Source of the DNA: Lientehia hominis
GTDB taxonomy: Bacteria; Bacillota; Clostridia; Lachnospirales; Lachnospiraceae
Direction of reading: 5' to 3'
NCBI RefSeq assembly: GCF_021044755.1
Contig: NZ_JAJNOR010000009.1
Location: 1 to 64,000 of the forward strand
DNA: 64,000 nt
A program made the translations under genes and the position numbers. Below, one piece after another: positions 34,046 through 42,422 of this stretch (positions are counted from its first letter, which is position 1; the number at the start of each line of letters is the position of its first letter). The notes below the pieces were generated by a model. The model saw nothing but the letters and a program-made list of their open reading frames with translations, made no database searches and had not been told where the DNA came from.

Positions 34046-34256
34046 TGACATCACTCCTATTTTCTTTATATCTGGTAATTTCCTATATATATAGTTTACA
34101 ATCACCAGTTTTTTTTAGCAAGATGTTTCTATTGTCTTGTCTTTTTTTGTCGAACGAATTTGTTTGCCTAATTTTTCGGGTAATGTTACTCTCAAACTGA
34201 TAACATGGTTTATACTGGAAAAATTCCGTTTAATTACCAAATTAGGACGTGTGACT

Positions 34257-35072
34257 ATGAATGATGAAAAAGAAGACTTATATCGGCCTCCAGCCGGTAG
34301 CATGGAACAGCTGATCAGAGAAAACAATAATCTGAAGGCCGAAAATCGTCAGCTGAATCAAAAATTAATAGAGTTAGAGGAAGATACACAGGCATCTCTC
34401 TCCGCTATTTCCCACGAATTACGAAATTCGCTTACCCTGTTGGTTGGTTCCGTACAGCTCATGGAGCAAGATTATCCCAATGTCGCCTCAACACGGTATT
34501 GGAGCAGTATACATTCCGACCTGTCCCATATGCAGGCGTTTCTACAAGATCTATCATCGTTTAAATCCCTTAAAGCACTTGTACCTCACTGCCGGCTATG
34601 TGATCTGACCGCCTTTTTGCGAGATGTCTACCATAATTGCCAGACATGGTTTGACGGAATCCATAGGCGGTTGATTTTATCATGTCCGAAAACCCACTCC
34701 ATCCTATATGCCGATACGGCCAAACTATACCAGGCCATCACCAATCTCATCAAAAACGGTCTAGAGGCTTTGGGGCACGAAGGAACTGTTTCTCTTTGTC
34801 TGCGTGAGGCCACCGAAGATGAGACCCTGCTCCTCGGCACAGAAACAACCGTCATTGAAATCAAGGATACCGGCGTGGGGCTTTCCGCAAAACAGCAGGA
34901 AGTTATTTTCCAGCCTTTTTTTACCGACAAAGCCAATGGGACTGGCCTCGGTCTCCCCATAGCCCGAAATATTGTGGAGTCCCATGGCGGCAAGCTTTGT
35001 ATAAGCTCATGTCCCGGTAAAGGGTCTGTCTTTACAATCCTTCTGCCACGCCTTCCAAATGCTGTTAAATAA
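34257..35072 (+). CDS. Soluble orphan sensor histidine kinase
   Basis: The 271-residue kinase has an N-terminal coiled coil (about 16-43), the H-box ISHELRNSLT with His53, and a GHKL ATPase with N-box NLIKNGLEAL, G1 IEIKDTGVGL and G2 GTGLGLPIARNIV. There is no membrane segment or recognised sensor domain, so it is cytoplasmic. No response regulator is adjacent. Such short soluble kinases occur in the sporulation phosphorelay of Clostridia, which is one possible role. The last 66 nt overlap the 3' end of the convergent rhomboid gene. Confidence 0.85.
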   Translation: MNDEKEDLYRPPAGSMEQLIRENNNLKAENRQLNQKLIELEEDTQASLSAISHELRNSLTLLVGSVQLMEQDYPNVASTRYWSSIHSDLSHMQAFLQDLSSFKSLKALVPHCRLCDLTAFLRDVYHNCQTWFDGIHRRLILSCPKTHSILYADTAKLYQAITNLIKNGLEALGHEGTVSLCLREATEDETLLLGTETTVIEIKDTGVGLSAKQQEVIFQPFFTDKANGTGLGLPIARNIVESHGGKLCISSCPGKGSVFTILLPRLPNAVK

Positions 35073-35651
35073 CAGGCCGCAGAGCGTTCCTGCCAGAAAT
35101 CCGGCTATATGTGCCACCGTGTTGATTCCCGCGTTATTGTAGCCGCTGTAAATGATCAGAAAGATCATGATCAGCATACGGCTCCTGCTGAAGCCGGGAA
35201 CTGACCCCCGGTTCCGGAAGATCAGGCAGAACAAGGTCCCGACCAGACCGAAGACCGCTCCGGACGCACCGGCTGACACGACTGTCTTCCCCAGCATGCA
35301 ATACCAAAGAATCGTAGCGGCATTTCCGGCCAGACCGCTGACAAAATAAGAAAACAGAAACCGGACTCTACCCAGCCTTTCTTCCAGCATCGCCCCGATG
35401 ATTACCATGATCAGCAGATTTCCGCCAATATGCTGGATGTCAAAATGCATGAACATAGATGTAAACAACTGGCTCCAGCCTCCGATATAAGTTCCCTCCA
35501 CCACAAGCAGCGCTCCCTTGTCCACTATCCCGGACGTCGTTCCCAATGCCCCGCTCAGCAGAAGATAAATAAAATAAATGACATTGACTGCAGCTATCGC
35601 GATCGTGGCATATGGAAGCCGCCTCTGTCTGGACATGTCTGTACAATTCAT
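35007..35651 (-). CDS. Rhomboid-family intramembrane serine protease
   Basis: The 214-residue protein has about six membrane segments. The catalytic serine motif GASGAVFGLVG is near 128-138, the catalytic histidine is in VAHIAGFLAG near 182-191, and the HxxxN-type helix MHFDIQHIGGNLLIM lies near 68-82. Rhomboids cleave membrane-protein segments within the bilayer. GAGGGAG precedes the ATG. It is the last gene of the Tad locus, 27 nt after the FHA gene, so pilin or pseudopilin processing is a reasonable guess. Confidence 0.88.
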   Translation of the reverse strand: MNCTDMSRQRRLPYATIAIAAVNVIYFIYLLLSGALGTTSGIVDKGALLVVEGTYIGGWSQLFTSMFMHFDIQHIGGNLLIMVIIGAMLEERLGRVRFLFSYFVSGLAGNAATILWYCMLGKTVVSAGASGAVFGLVGTLFCLIFRNRGSVPGFSRSRMLIMIFLIIYSGYNNAGINTVAHIAGFLAGTLCGLLFNSIWKAWQKDCKDRPFTGT

Positions 35652-35678
35652 GGTTCTCCCTCTTTTCCTGAGGTCACA

Positions 35679-36896
35679 TTAACATGATTTCTCTTTTCTG
35701 TCAAACTCCATGAATTCATACGTAAGCCCCGCGATCCAGATATGATCGCCATGACGTATCCGCTTTTCTTCATTCGGTAAAAGCGGACTGCCATTCAACT
35801 TCGTTCCGTTTGTAGAATTCAGATCCATTATCCAGTACATTCCGTCTTTCTTCTCCAGCCTGAGATGCAGCCGGCTGACACCATGAAATCCAGGATTATA
35901 ATGAACCCAGTTCTCCTGTGTCCCTATCAGAAATGGAAAATGTGTCAGCGGAACTGCCTCCTGGCTTTCCTGACAGAAGAGGGTCGGTGACAGCATTGTA
36001 TCTTCCTCCACATACAATACCTCTGTTGGGCGTTCTTCCGTAAAGCTTTGTATCTGCTCTCCTCCGTTTCTGATTAAAAGTCTCCCGTTATCCGGTTCCT
36101 GTTCATCCCACATAGTTTCCAACCCATCCGGAGGCCGGCGAAAAATCTTTTGTAAAATACTTCTGATACCCGTATGGTATCTTATTTTATCTTTCTTTTC
36201 TCCTGACAGCATATCATCAATCTGCTCTTCCCCTTCCGCTTCTCCTCCTCTCTTTGTATCCTCCCGCCAGCCGTTTCCTTCTCTGCCCGCGGTTTTTTCC
36301 ACCTGATGTCTAATCTTGTTCTCATTCAGACAAGCTGACAGTGTTTCTGGTTCTGCCTCTCCCGAAGCGCACAAACGATATAACCGGAAAACCAGCCCTG
36401 CTGACTCTGCGTCCTCTTCGTCTGCCTTTTCCAGCAAATATTGAGACAGCCGTTTCATGTGTTCTCTATATCCTCCTTCCTGTCCCGGACAAATAAAGAA
36501 AAAATACAGTGGCCCTTCCAGCCGCACATAAATATATTCTGGTTCTAAAACAAGGTCGTCCCGGTCAAGCAGGAATTGTTCCAGCCTTAAGATCACATCT
36601 GTCAGCTGCTGCAGAAATTCTTTTATTTCATCTCCTGTCATATATCGTATCTCCATCATTCTGGAGACAGGCTGCATTCCAGTAATATCGTACCCGTAAT
36701 ACATCTTATTATCTTCCCATTGTATACTCAGCTGTGCCAAACCGGAAATCCTATTTCTCCGGACCATCTCTATTTGAGAATCCCAATACTCTCGTTTCCC
36801 ACCTCCGCAGGATACAGATGCAGCTCCTGCCTGTTTCGGTTTCACCTGAAACATAATATAATTATGGCCCTGTTCCCTTTTGTAAAACGCTTCCAC
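35679..36896 (-). CDS. FHA-domain protein with DUF6382-like N-terminus
   Basis: The 405-residue protein uses a GTG start with AGAGGTGCGG upstream. Residues about 1-180 match the N-terminal domain often seen with clostridial FHA proteins (MYYGYDITG, FIYVRL-like EYIYVRLEG). A charged linker follows. A C-terminal FHA domain (about 320-400) has FPFLIGT, GVSRLHLRL and DLNSTNGTKLNG, the phosphothreonine-binding residues. It probably binds a phosphorylated partner in the cytoplasm. The position in the Tad operon suggests phospho-dependent control of pilus assembly; no kinase is in the locus. Confidence 0.8.
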   Translation of the reverse strand: MEAFYKREQGHNYIMFQVKPKQAGAASVSCGGGKREYWDSQIEMVRRNRISGLAQLSIQWEDNKMYYGYDITGMQPVSRMMEIRYMTGDEIKEFLQQLTDVILRLEQFLLDRDDLVLEPEYIYVRLEGPLYFFFICPGQEGGYREHMKRLSQYLLEKADEEDAESAGLVFRLYRLCASGEAEPETLSACLNENKIRHQVEKTAGREGNGWREDTKRGGEAEGEEQIDDMLSGEKKDKIRYHTGIRSILQKIFRRPPDGLETMWDEQEPDNGRLLIRNGGEQIQSFTEERPTEVLYVEEDTMLSPTLFCQESQEAVPLTHFPFLIGTQENWVHYNPGFHGVSRLHLRLEKKDGMYWIMDLNSTNGTKLNGSPLLPNEEKRIRHGDHIWIAGLTYEFMEFDRKEKSC

Positions 36897-36911
36897 TCAT
36901 CCGCACCTCTT

Positions 36912-37328
36912 TTAAAATCCAAAGTCTCTGATCATCTGTTCCCCATATATCAATCCGGCTTCTTCCCATTTCTCGAGATAAGGCTCTCTGAGAAAGAAAA
37001 GGGATTGAATGAGCCGTGACAAAAACCGGGGGGTTCCGCCGCATTTTACCGTGACCGTCGACTTTCCTTTACTGATTCGGATTGGAATATCCGGAGACGA
37101 CAGGGCCGCCAGATACTCTGTCTTCTTCCAACCGTTTCCTGTCTTTTGAAATGCCTCCCGTTCCGCCACTTCATGTATTCCAGCGCATATAGCAACCTTA
37201 TCACGGAGAATAAAACTATAGGATACCACCAGGAGTATCAGCGCAAATCCCAGCGGGAGCAAGAACGCCGCCTCCACCGTATATCCCCCTTTTATCTTCC
37301 CGTTGATCAGCCATTTACCACCATTCAT
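36912..37328 (-). CDS. TadE-like pseudopilin
   Basis: The 138-residue protein has GGYTVEAAFLLPLGFALILLVV near 14-35: a glycine, then a hydrophobic helix with Glu at position +5, the TadE/type IV pilin-like processing pattern. Processing after Gly15 by a prepilin peptidase from the same locus would leave Tyr or Thr first. The rest is a soluble extracytoplasmic domain. AAGGAA precedes the ATG. It lies between a prepilin peptidase gene and the FHA gene. Confidence 0.78.
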   Translation of the reverse strand: MNGGKWLINGKIKGGYTVEAAFLLPLGFALILLVVSYSFILRDKVAICAGIHEVAEREAFQKTGNGWKKTEYLAALSSPDIPIRISKGKSTVTVKCGGTPRFLSRLIQSLFFLREPYLEKWEEAGLIYGEQMIRDFGF

Positions 37329-37343
37329 TTCCTTACCCCGTCC

Positions 37344-37763
37344 TTAGAAAAACAGCATTTGACATATGTACCCTCCCAACATGAATGGCGCAAATGGCAG
37401 CGTGTGATCCTTTTTCCTTTTGATCATCACAAAGAAAAAAGCTGCCGGGAACATAAGAAGCAGTCCGCCTTCCAAAAGCAGTATACTTTCTTTCCACCCA
37501 TATGCTGCCCCCGCTGCCGCTATCATCCATCCGTCCCCCATACCGATCTGGCCTGGAAGCAGCCAAGCAGTCAAGCTCAGAAGAACTCCCGGAATCACAT
37601 TCAGCAAAGTCCTCCATCCGAGCCCCTCCCGCGTCATCCAGATCCCTGTACCCAGAACTATTCCCGCAGCCAGCAGCAGGATTGGTATTTTCCGATAACG
37701 GCAGTCCCAATAGGTACACGCTCCCAAAAAGATAACAAGAAACATGGTTCTGTCCGCCTCCAT
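37344..37763 (-). CDS. Prepilin peptidase, A24 family (second copy, short)
   Basis: The 139-residue membrane protein keeps both aspartates of the A24 family: CTYWDCRYRKIPI near 16-28 and GMGDGWMI near 73-80 (GxGD motif). It has about four membrane segments and lacks the N-terminal methylase part, as in TadV-type enzymes. It starts 3 nt after the stop of the pseudopilin gene upstream. A second A24 enzyme is encoded at 45440-46033 in the same locus. Confidence 0.82.
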   Translation of the reverse strand: MEADRTMFLVIFLGACTYWDCRYRKIPILLLAAGIVLGTGIWMTREGLGWRTLLNVIPGVLLSLTAWLLPGQIGMGDGWMIAAAGAAYGWKESILLLEGGLLLMFPAAFFFVMIKRKKDHTLPFAPFMLGGYICQMLFF

Positions 37764-37766
37764 TCT

Positions 37767-38762
37767 TCATATATTTTTGCTGTTTTCTAACTTGGAGGTA
37801 TTTGCCCCGCACCGGCTGCAAGGTCCTTTTCCTCCCACCTGCGACAGCGGAACCTTCATGATCCAGCGGTTCAGTCCACTGCAGTTTCTTGTCCTGTGAT
37901 ATCGGTTTCCGGTATCCGTGATATACACCGTCCCCGTCATCAAAGCGTCTTTCATACATCTTTCACACGGGCGGTATTTACTTCCCTCCTCATTTCTGAG
38001 GCCGCTCACAGAGTTTCCGGCCACCGATCTGATCGAGAGTTTCAAGTATGTACACTCCCGTTTCCTGTGATAGACTGTTCCATTCTGTGTAATATAAACG
38101 TATTCCTCCGTCTCATCATATTCTGTACTATCCTGTACCACAGACGACTGACCAGTCCAGCATCTTCTCCGGCATCTCTGCGCATAAGTCCCTTTCAGCG
38201 GGCCAAACAGCAAAAGCTCCGGTCCCGCCTGATAATAAACAGAAACATTCAGAAAGTCCTCTTCTGACGGCAAAGCGCCTTCAGCATTGTAAACCACCTT
38301 CAGGCTTCCTGGACTGATTCTCAGACCTTTTGTCGTCTTTGTAACTTCCTTTTCTATCTGGCCCCAAAAGCTTCCCTTTTCCAGAAAAGAACTCGTTTGA
38401 CTGATTGCTTCTGCTCTCACCGTCTCCTCCATAGCAAACTGCAGCTCTATCTGAAACTCCATCAGGTGAAAAAAGTAAAACAGCAGACATATGGTCAGCA
38501 AAAAAAGACTCATCGCAAAAGACGCTTCCACCGTCAGACTTCCCATAAAGCTTTTTTGTGAGGCGGAGGCAGATGCCCTCTTCCGCAGACATTTGTTTAA
38601 TTCTATATTCTGTTTTCTTGGTTTTTGACTTGGCTTACATTGTACTTGGAGAGGTTTTTGGAGCTCCGCTCTCAGGGGCAAATTATTGGGAGCGAAAGCT
38701 AGAGTTTGAAAATGAGAGTTCCTGATTACTTGTTGGATGATATGCCTTAAGGAAAAGGGCAC
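37767..38762 (-). CDS. TadE/TadG-like pseudopilin with tandem His/Cys repeats
   Basis: The 331-residue protein uses a GTG start with AAAGGAGGT 8 nt upstream. A basic N-terminal stretch of 70 residues precedes MGSLTVEASFAMSLFLLTI (73-91), a TadE-like processing and membrane segment. The extracytoplasmic part ends in two copies of VYITxxGxxYHRxxxCxxL followed by PCxxC: Cys237 with Cys266/269 and Cys294 with Cys315/318, plus His232 and His289. Each copy looks like a small metal site. The length of the N-terminal stretch is unusual for a pseudopilin. Confidence 0.78.
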   Translation of the reverse strand: MPFSLRHIIQQVIRNSHFQTLAFAPNNLPLRAELQKPLQVQCKPSQKPRKQNIELNKCLRKRASASASQKSFMGSLTVEASFAMSLFLLTICLLFYFFHLMEFQIELQFAMEETVRAEAISQTSSFLEKGSFWGQIEKEVTKTTKGLRISPGSLKVVYNAEGALPSEEDFLNVSVYYQAGPELLLFGPLKGTYAQRCRRRCWTGQSSVVQDSTEYDETEEYVYITQNGTVYHRKRECTYLKLSIRSVAGNSVSGLRNEEGSKYRPCERCMKDALMTGTVYITDTGNRYHRTRNCSGLNRWIMKVPLSQVGGKGPCSRCGANTSKLENSKNI

Positions 38763-38813
38763 CTGTCTCCACCTCCTTTCGCGGCAGATTTCTGTTTCCT
38801 GCTTTATTTCAAT

Positions 38814-40802
38814 TTATTTTTCCCCGGCAGACCGCGGGTTTTGATATCCGTATGCCGCCAGTTTCCGGAATCTGTATTTTCCGGCCGAAGCACCGTCTCT
38901 TTTCATAAACGGAATCTGAGAAAACCTGGCCTCTGCCTGAAATGTAGTCTCAACCGATACATGATAAACGCAGTTTTCCATAAAAAATCCGGGATCCTTC
39001 TGTCTGAAATTCGCTTCCATCAAATCCATGGCGCGAAAACCCTGTCTTTCTGTTTCCCCCAGCAGGAACAAAATCTGAAGATATCTCTCATAGATCCAAA
39101 AATCCTGCTGCCCTCCGGTTCTCTCCTCTTGTGTACGGTTCTGGATTGTCTTTCCTTCTGCTTTCAGGCTTTCCTCTGCGCCGGTCAAAGACAGGTTCCA
39201 GTCCGAGCTGCTCTTTAGAAGCGGGACCTCATCGCCTTTTATCAGCCTCCTTACATCATTAACCGCTTCTGCCAAGGCCCATGCCGCGAGCAGAAGTTTC
39301 GCGGTCAGCCGGATCAGCGGATAGATTCCGGTAAAGCCGACCAACGCTGCAGCCAGGGCCTCAGCCTCCAGGCTCTTTTCTTTATCCTGTAAAAGATACA
39401 TGAAGTTCATCCCCGACCTCAGTCCTATCAGTTTTTCCACTGCCGCCGTGAGGTTCTCTTTGTCATTATTATATTTACCAATGATATATTCCATTTCGTA
39501 AGACAACACCGTGTCTTCCTCTGTTTTTCTAAAGGTCCCGAAATGCTCCGTCATATACAAAGCCGCTGTTCCCTTCTTAATCGCCGTTTCCATGGCACCG
39601 TCCGGAGACTGCCCTTTGGAACTGCCAAGCCCCGAAGGATAGGTGCCTTCTTTTAAATACGCCTCTGAAACCGTCCCTGTATCATCCAGGACAAGTGCAA
39701 GGACTCCCTGGTCCTTCCAATCCTTCACCGCCTTTAAAAGGGAGCTTTCCTCTCTTTTTTCGTCCTGTCCTTTTTCATAAGGCAGATCTTTCATGGATTC
39801 CTTTCCTTGTTTCACCGCTTCTGAAAACGCATCTGTAATCTCTCCGTTTTCCCAAGGCTTGATATTCAAAAGCCCGCCGGCCTGTTTTTCTAGCAGCTCT
39901 TTCAGAGAATCCGCGGCCTTTCTTCTGCTCCCTTCCTCTTCCGTGTACTCTGACAGATTCCTGATTCCCTCTTCCATAATCTCATACGCTGTCTCGCTGA
40001 CCTTTTCCTGTTCTTCCAGCAGCCGGGCCTCCTCCAGCTCTACGCCCTTTTTCAGCTGTTCTGTAAATGTCATAATCTTTTCATATTCTCGACCGGATAT
40101 TCTCAAAGCTTCTGCCGCACAAGATGCGGCTTTATCTGTCATTTCACTTCCCATGGTTTCCGGCCATTCCTTAAGTTCCATGGCCTTATATAAAGAATCA
40201 TACTGTTCTTTCAATTTTCTTCCCTGCTCGTCCATGAGAGCAAAGCTCTCTTCAATTTCTGTGACGGCCGTTCCATATTCAGACAGCTGTTCCATGTAAG
40301 AAGAAACCGTTTCTGCTTCCTCTGCCAATTTATCTTTTCCAGTCAATGAAGATATCATCTTTTCAGCACCATGCTTTTTCATGTCCTCGCCGATTTCCTC
40401 AAAAAAGGGGGCTCCGCCGTCATCCATCACTGTTACGATCTCCACGGCCTGCGATCCCTCAGAGCGGAATCCATACAGATCCGTTCTGCTTTTTACAGCG
40501 CCATTTCCCGTTTCTTCATAGTAGGAAAGATAGTCTTCCATCGCAGGAATAAGACCGGGACTATCCGCCACAAAAAACATATGATACTTTTCCCATAAGG
40601 GCCGGTAATATCCGGCAAAGACAGATTCCAGGGCTGACTCCTGCGCCTGAGCGGTGAAATAAGAAAGGGCAGAATACCGGGCCGACTCCAGTGATGTACA
40701 GACTATGGCGGTCAAGACTGTCAGGATAAGGGCAAAAAACACGGTCAGACTTCCTTGATACCCTCTGTTCTCCCATTTTCTTATCCGTTTTTTAGTATAC
40801 AT
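38814..40802 (-). CDS. DUF5702 / TadG-like pilus locus protein
   Basis: The 662-residue product is taken from MYTKKRIRKWENRGYQGS, where AAGGCGG lies upstream; an ATG five codons earlier is possible. GSLTVFFALILTVLTAIVCTSLE near 18-40 is a TadG-like membrane anchor with a Glu. The following extracytoplasmic part is mostly helical, with coiled-coil stretches (about 170-300) and another hydrophobic segment near 490-515. It overlaps the flp gene by 11 nt. Proteins of this kind accompany Tad loci in Clostridia and are thought to be minor pilus components. Confidence 0.75.
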   Translation of the reverse strand: MYTKKRIRKWENRGYQGSLTVFFALILTVLTAIVCTSLESARYSALSYFTAQAQESALESVFAGYYRPLWEKYHMFFVADSPGLIPAMEDYLSYYEETGNGAVKSRTDLYGFRSEGSQAVEIVTVMDDGGAPFFEEIGEDMKKHGAEKMISSLTGKDKLAEEAETVSSYMEQLSEYGTAVTEIEESFALMDEQGRKLKEQYDSLYKAMELKEWPETMGSEMTDKAASCAAEALRISGREYEKIMTFTEQLKKGVELEEARLLEEQEKVSETAYEIMEEGIRNLSEYTEEEGSRRKAADSLKELLEKQAGGLLNIKPWENGEITDAFSEAVKQGKESMKDLPYEKGQDEKREESSLLKAVKDWKDQGVLALVLDDTGTVSEAYLKEGTYPSGLGSSKGQSPDGAMETAIKKGTAALYMTEHFGTFRKTEEDTVLSYEMEYIIGKYNNDKENLTAAVEKLIGLRSGMNFMYLLQDKEKSLEAEALAAALVGFTGIYPLIRLTAKLLLAAWALAEAVNDVRRLIKGDEVPLLKSSSDWNLSLTGAEESLKAEGKTIQNRTQEERTGGQQDFWIYERYLQILFLLGETERQGFRAMDLMEANFRQKDPGFFMENCVYHVSVETTFQAEARFSQIPFMKRDGASAGKYRFRKLAAYGYQNPRSAGEK

Positions 40803-40989
40803 TTTCCGCCTTATCATTCACCTCAGAAAAAATACTTTTCACCAATGAAGTCAATTGTTTTTTAAAAATTAATACCAGAGAAATCAGCACCACCAAGATC
40901 AATATGATCTCTACCACTCCGATCGCTGTTTCTTCATTCCAAAAATCCCTCGGTTCCGGGTCATATTCCGCTTGTCGGATTCTCTTCAT
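40792..40989 (-). CDS. flp: Flp-type pilin
   Basis: The 65-residue product is read from MKRIRQAEYDPE with AAAGGAG about 9 nt upstream; an ATG ten codons earlier lacks a site. FWNEETAIGVVEIILILVVLISLVLIF is the Flp1-like core: Glu-containing start, a Gly, then a hydrophobic helix with VVEIILILVVL. This is the probable major pilin of the Tad pilus. It lies directly after the TadC gene and overlaps the DUF5702 gene. Confidence 0.8.
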   Translation of the reverse strand: MKRIRQAEYDPEPRDFWNEETAIGVVEIILILVVLISLVLIFKKQLTSLVKSIFSEVNDKAENVY

Positions 40990-41019
40990 ACTGCCAGCTC
41001 CTTTCTCTTCCCGCTCCAT

Positions 41020-42378
41020 TTAAAAAGATAAAAATGCAGGAACCATGATCACGGTCAATACCACAAACAACATCATGAACATCGGAAGCATCATCTTTGT
41101 TTCCGCTTCCTCTCCCAGCCTTCTGGCCACGTTTTTTCTGTTCTCAAAGGCCTCCTCCGCTTCTTTCTTTAATCTTACCGCCAATCCGGTCGTACCCTGA
41201 CGCAGATTTTGCTCCAGTAAAGCTCCAAACTTCAAGTAAGAATGCAGGCCGCACCTCCTTCCAAACTCTTCATAGGCGGCGCTTTCATAAACCCCGTTTT
41301 TCATCTGGTTCCAGGTAATCCTCATTTCCTCGTACGCATAGCGGGACTTCTGTCCTTTATCCTTTTTTCCTTCGTACTCCCTTACCATCCTTTCCCAAAC
41401 ATTTCTTGTCGTCATACCCGCCTGCACCAGTACCGTAAATTTGGAAACCAGTTCTGGATAATCTAAAAGCATTTCTCTTTCCCTGGCACGAAGCTTCTCT
41501 TTCTGCCTCTGTTTTTTTCCCGCGATCAAAAGTATCACAGCTGCCACGGGAAAAAACATAACGACATAATTCTGTTCTCTGCCTTCCTGTGAGTACCATT
41601 CAAGTGTTTCTCCCCCATACGCAATGGGAAGTTCCACATTCTCGTCACTTCTGGCCGACTTCATCATCTGCCTGATCTCTGCTTTCAGTCCTTCCAGAAA
41701 CCTTTCCTCCTCCGTCTTCTCCATTGGATACACCATCAGAAAAACATCATATTCACTGACCAGTTCCCCGTATGAGAGGGCCAGCCGGTACTTTCCCTCT
41801 TCTCCCGTTTCTGCTATTTCGTCCTGCGTCTTCACGATCTGCCCCCAGTCATCCAAAAGCTCCCGCGTCTCTGAAGTCCAGTCTGCCTTGATCAGACCAT
41901 TCAGCGCCTTTTCCGGTAATGTCAAAGCAGTTTTCACCTGTTCCAAAGAGTCATTCTCTCCCAGCATGGTTTCGCATATCTCCTCATAAGCTTCTTTAAA
42001 CTTCCCTTCCATCTCTTGTTCCGTGCAGACCTTTTCTTCCACCGTGATCTCCACCGGCAAGCGCACCCCCTTTCCTCCCTGTACCTCCATCTGGTAAACT
42101 GCCGGCCCCTTTCCTGCTTCTGGCCTTGTGAGATCATATACCGGCTCCGGCGGCTGTTTTATCAAAGCCGCCCCCAAATACAAGAGAAATCCAGCAATTA
42201 TGAGAAGCCCAATCTGTGATATCTGCCTGCCGTCCTGCTCCCTGAGACATCTTTCAGGGTCGGAAGCCGGATACAGCTGACGGCATCTTCGGATACGTTC
42301 CGCCGGAACTGCCGGTTTTCCACGGCTTTTTCTAAGTAAACGGTATTTGTCCACAATAAAGAGGCCTATCTTCCTCAC
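41020..42378 (-). CDS. TadC-like type II secretion F-domain platform protein with an N-terminal insert
   Basis: The 452-residue protein starts at GTG, with AAAGGAG 9 nt upstream. Membrane segments lie near 55-75, 270-287 and 430-450. A soluble region of about 190 residues (77-268) sits between the first two, unusual for TadC. The C-terminal F domain has FTVLVQAGMTTRNVWERMV near 315-333 and LEQNLRQGTTGLAVRLKKEAEEAFENRK near 391-418. It would form half of the inner-membrane platform, with the TadB-like half fused to the ATPase encoded upstream. Confidence 0.82.
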   Translation of the reverse strand: MRKIGLFIVDKYRLLRKSRGKPAVPAERIRRCRQLYPASDPERCLREQDGRQISQIGLLIIAGFLLYLGAALIKQPPEPVYDLTRPEAGKGPAVYQMEVQGGKGVRLPVEITVEEKVCTEQEMEGKFKEAYEEICETMLGENDSLEQVKTALTLPEKALNGLIKADWTSETRELLDDWGQIVKTQDEIAETGEEGKYRLALSYGELVSEYDVFLMVYPMEKTEEERFLEGLKAEIRQMMKSARSDENVELPIAYGGETLEWYSQEGREQNYVVMFFPVAAVILLIAGKKQRQKEKLRAREREMLLDYPELVSKFTVLVQAGMTTRNVWERMVREYEGKKDKGQKSRYAYEEMRITWNQMKNGVYESAAYEEFGRRCGLHSYLKFGALLEQNLRQGTTGLAVRLKKEAEEAFENRKNVARRLGEEAETKMMLPMFMMLFVVLTVIMVPAFLSF

Positions 42379-42422
42379 TCTCTGACTCCTTTCTCTTTAT
42401 TTCTGAGGATTTTTGCAGATGA

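Noticed and set aside
37333..37959. 208-codon minus-strand frame across the second prepilin peptidase
   Set aside because: Shadow frame: the overlapping genes have the correct ribosome sites, membrane segments and catalytic motifs.
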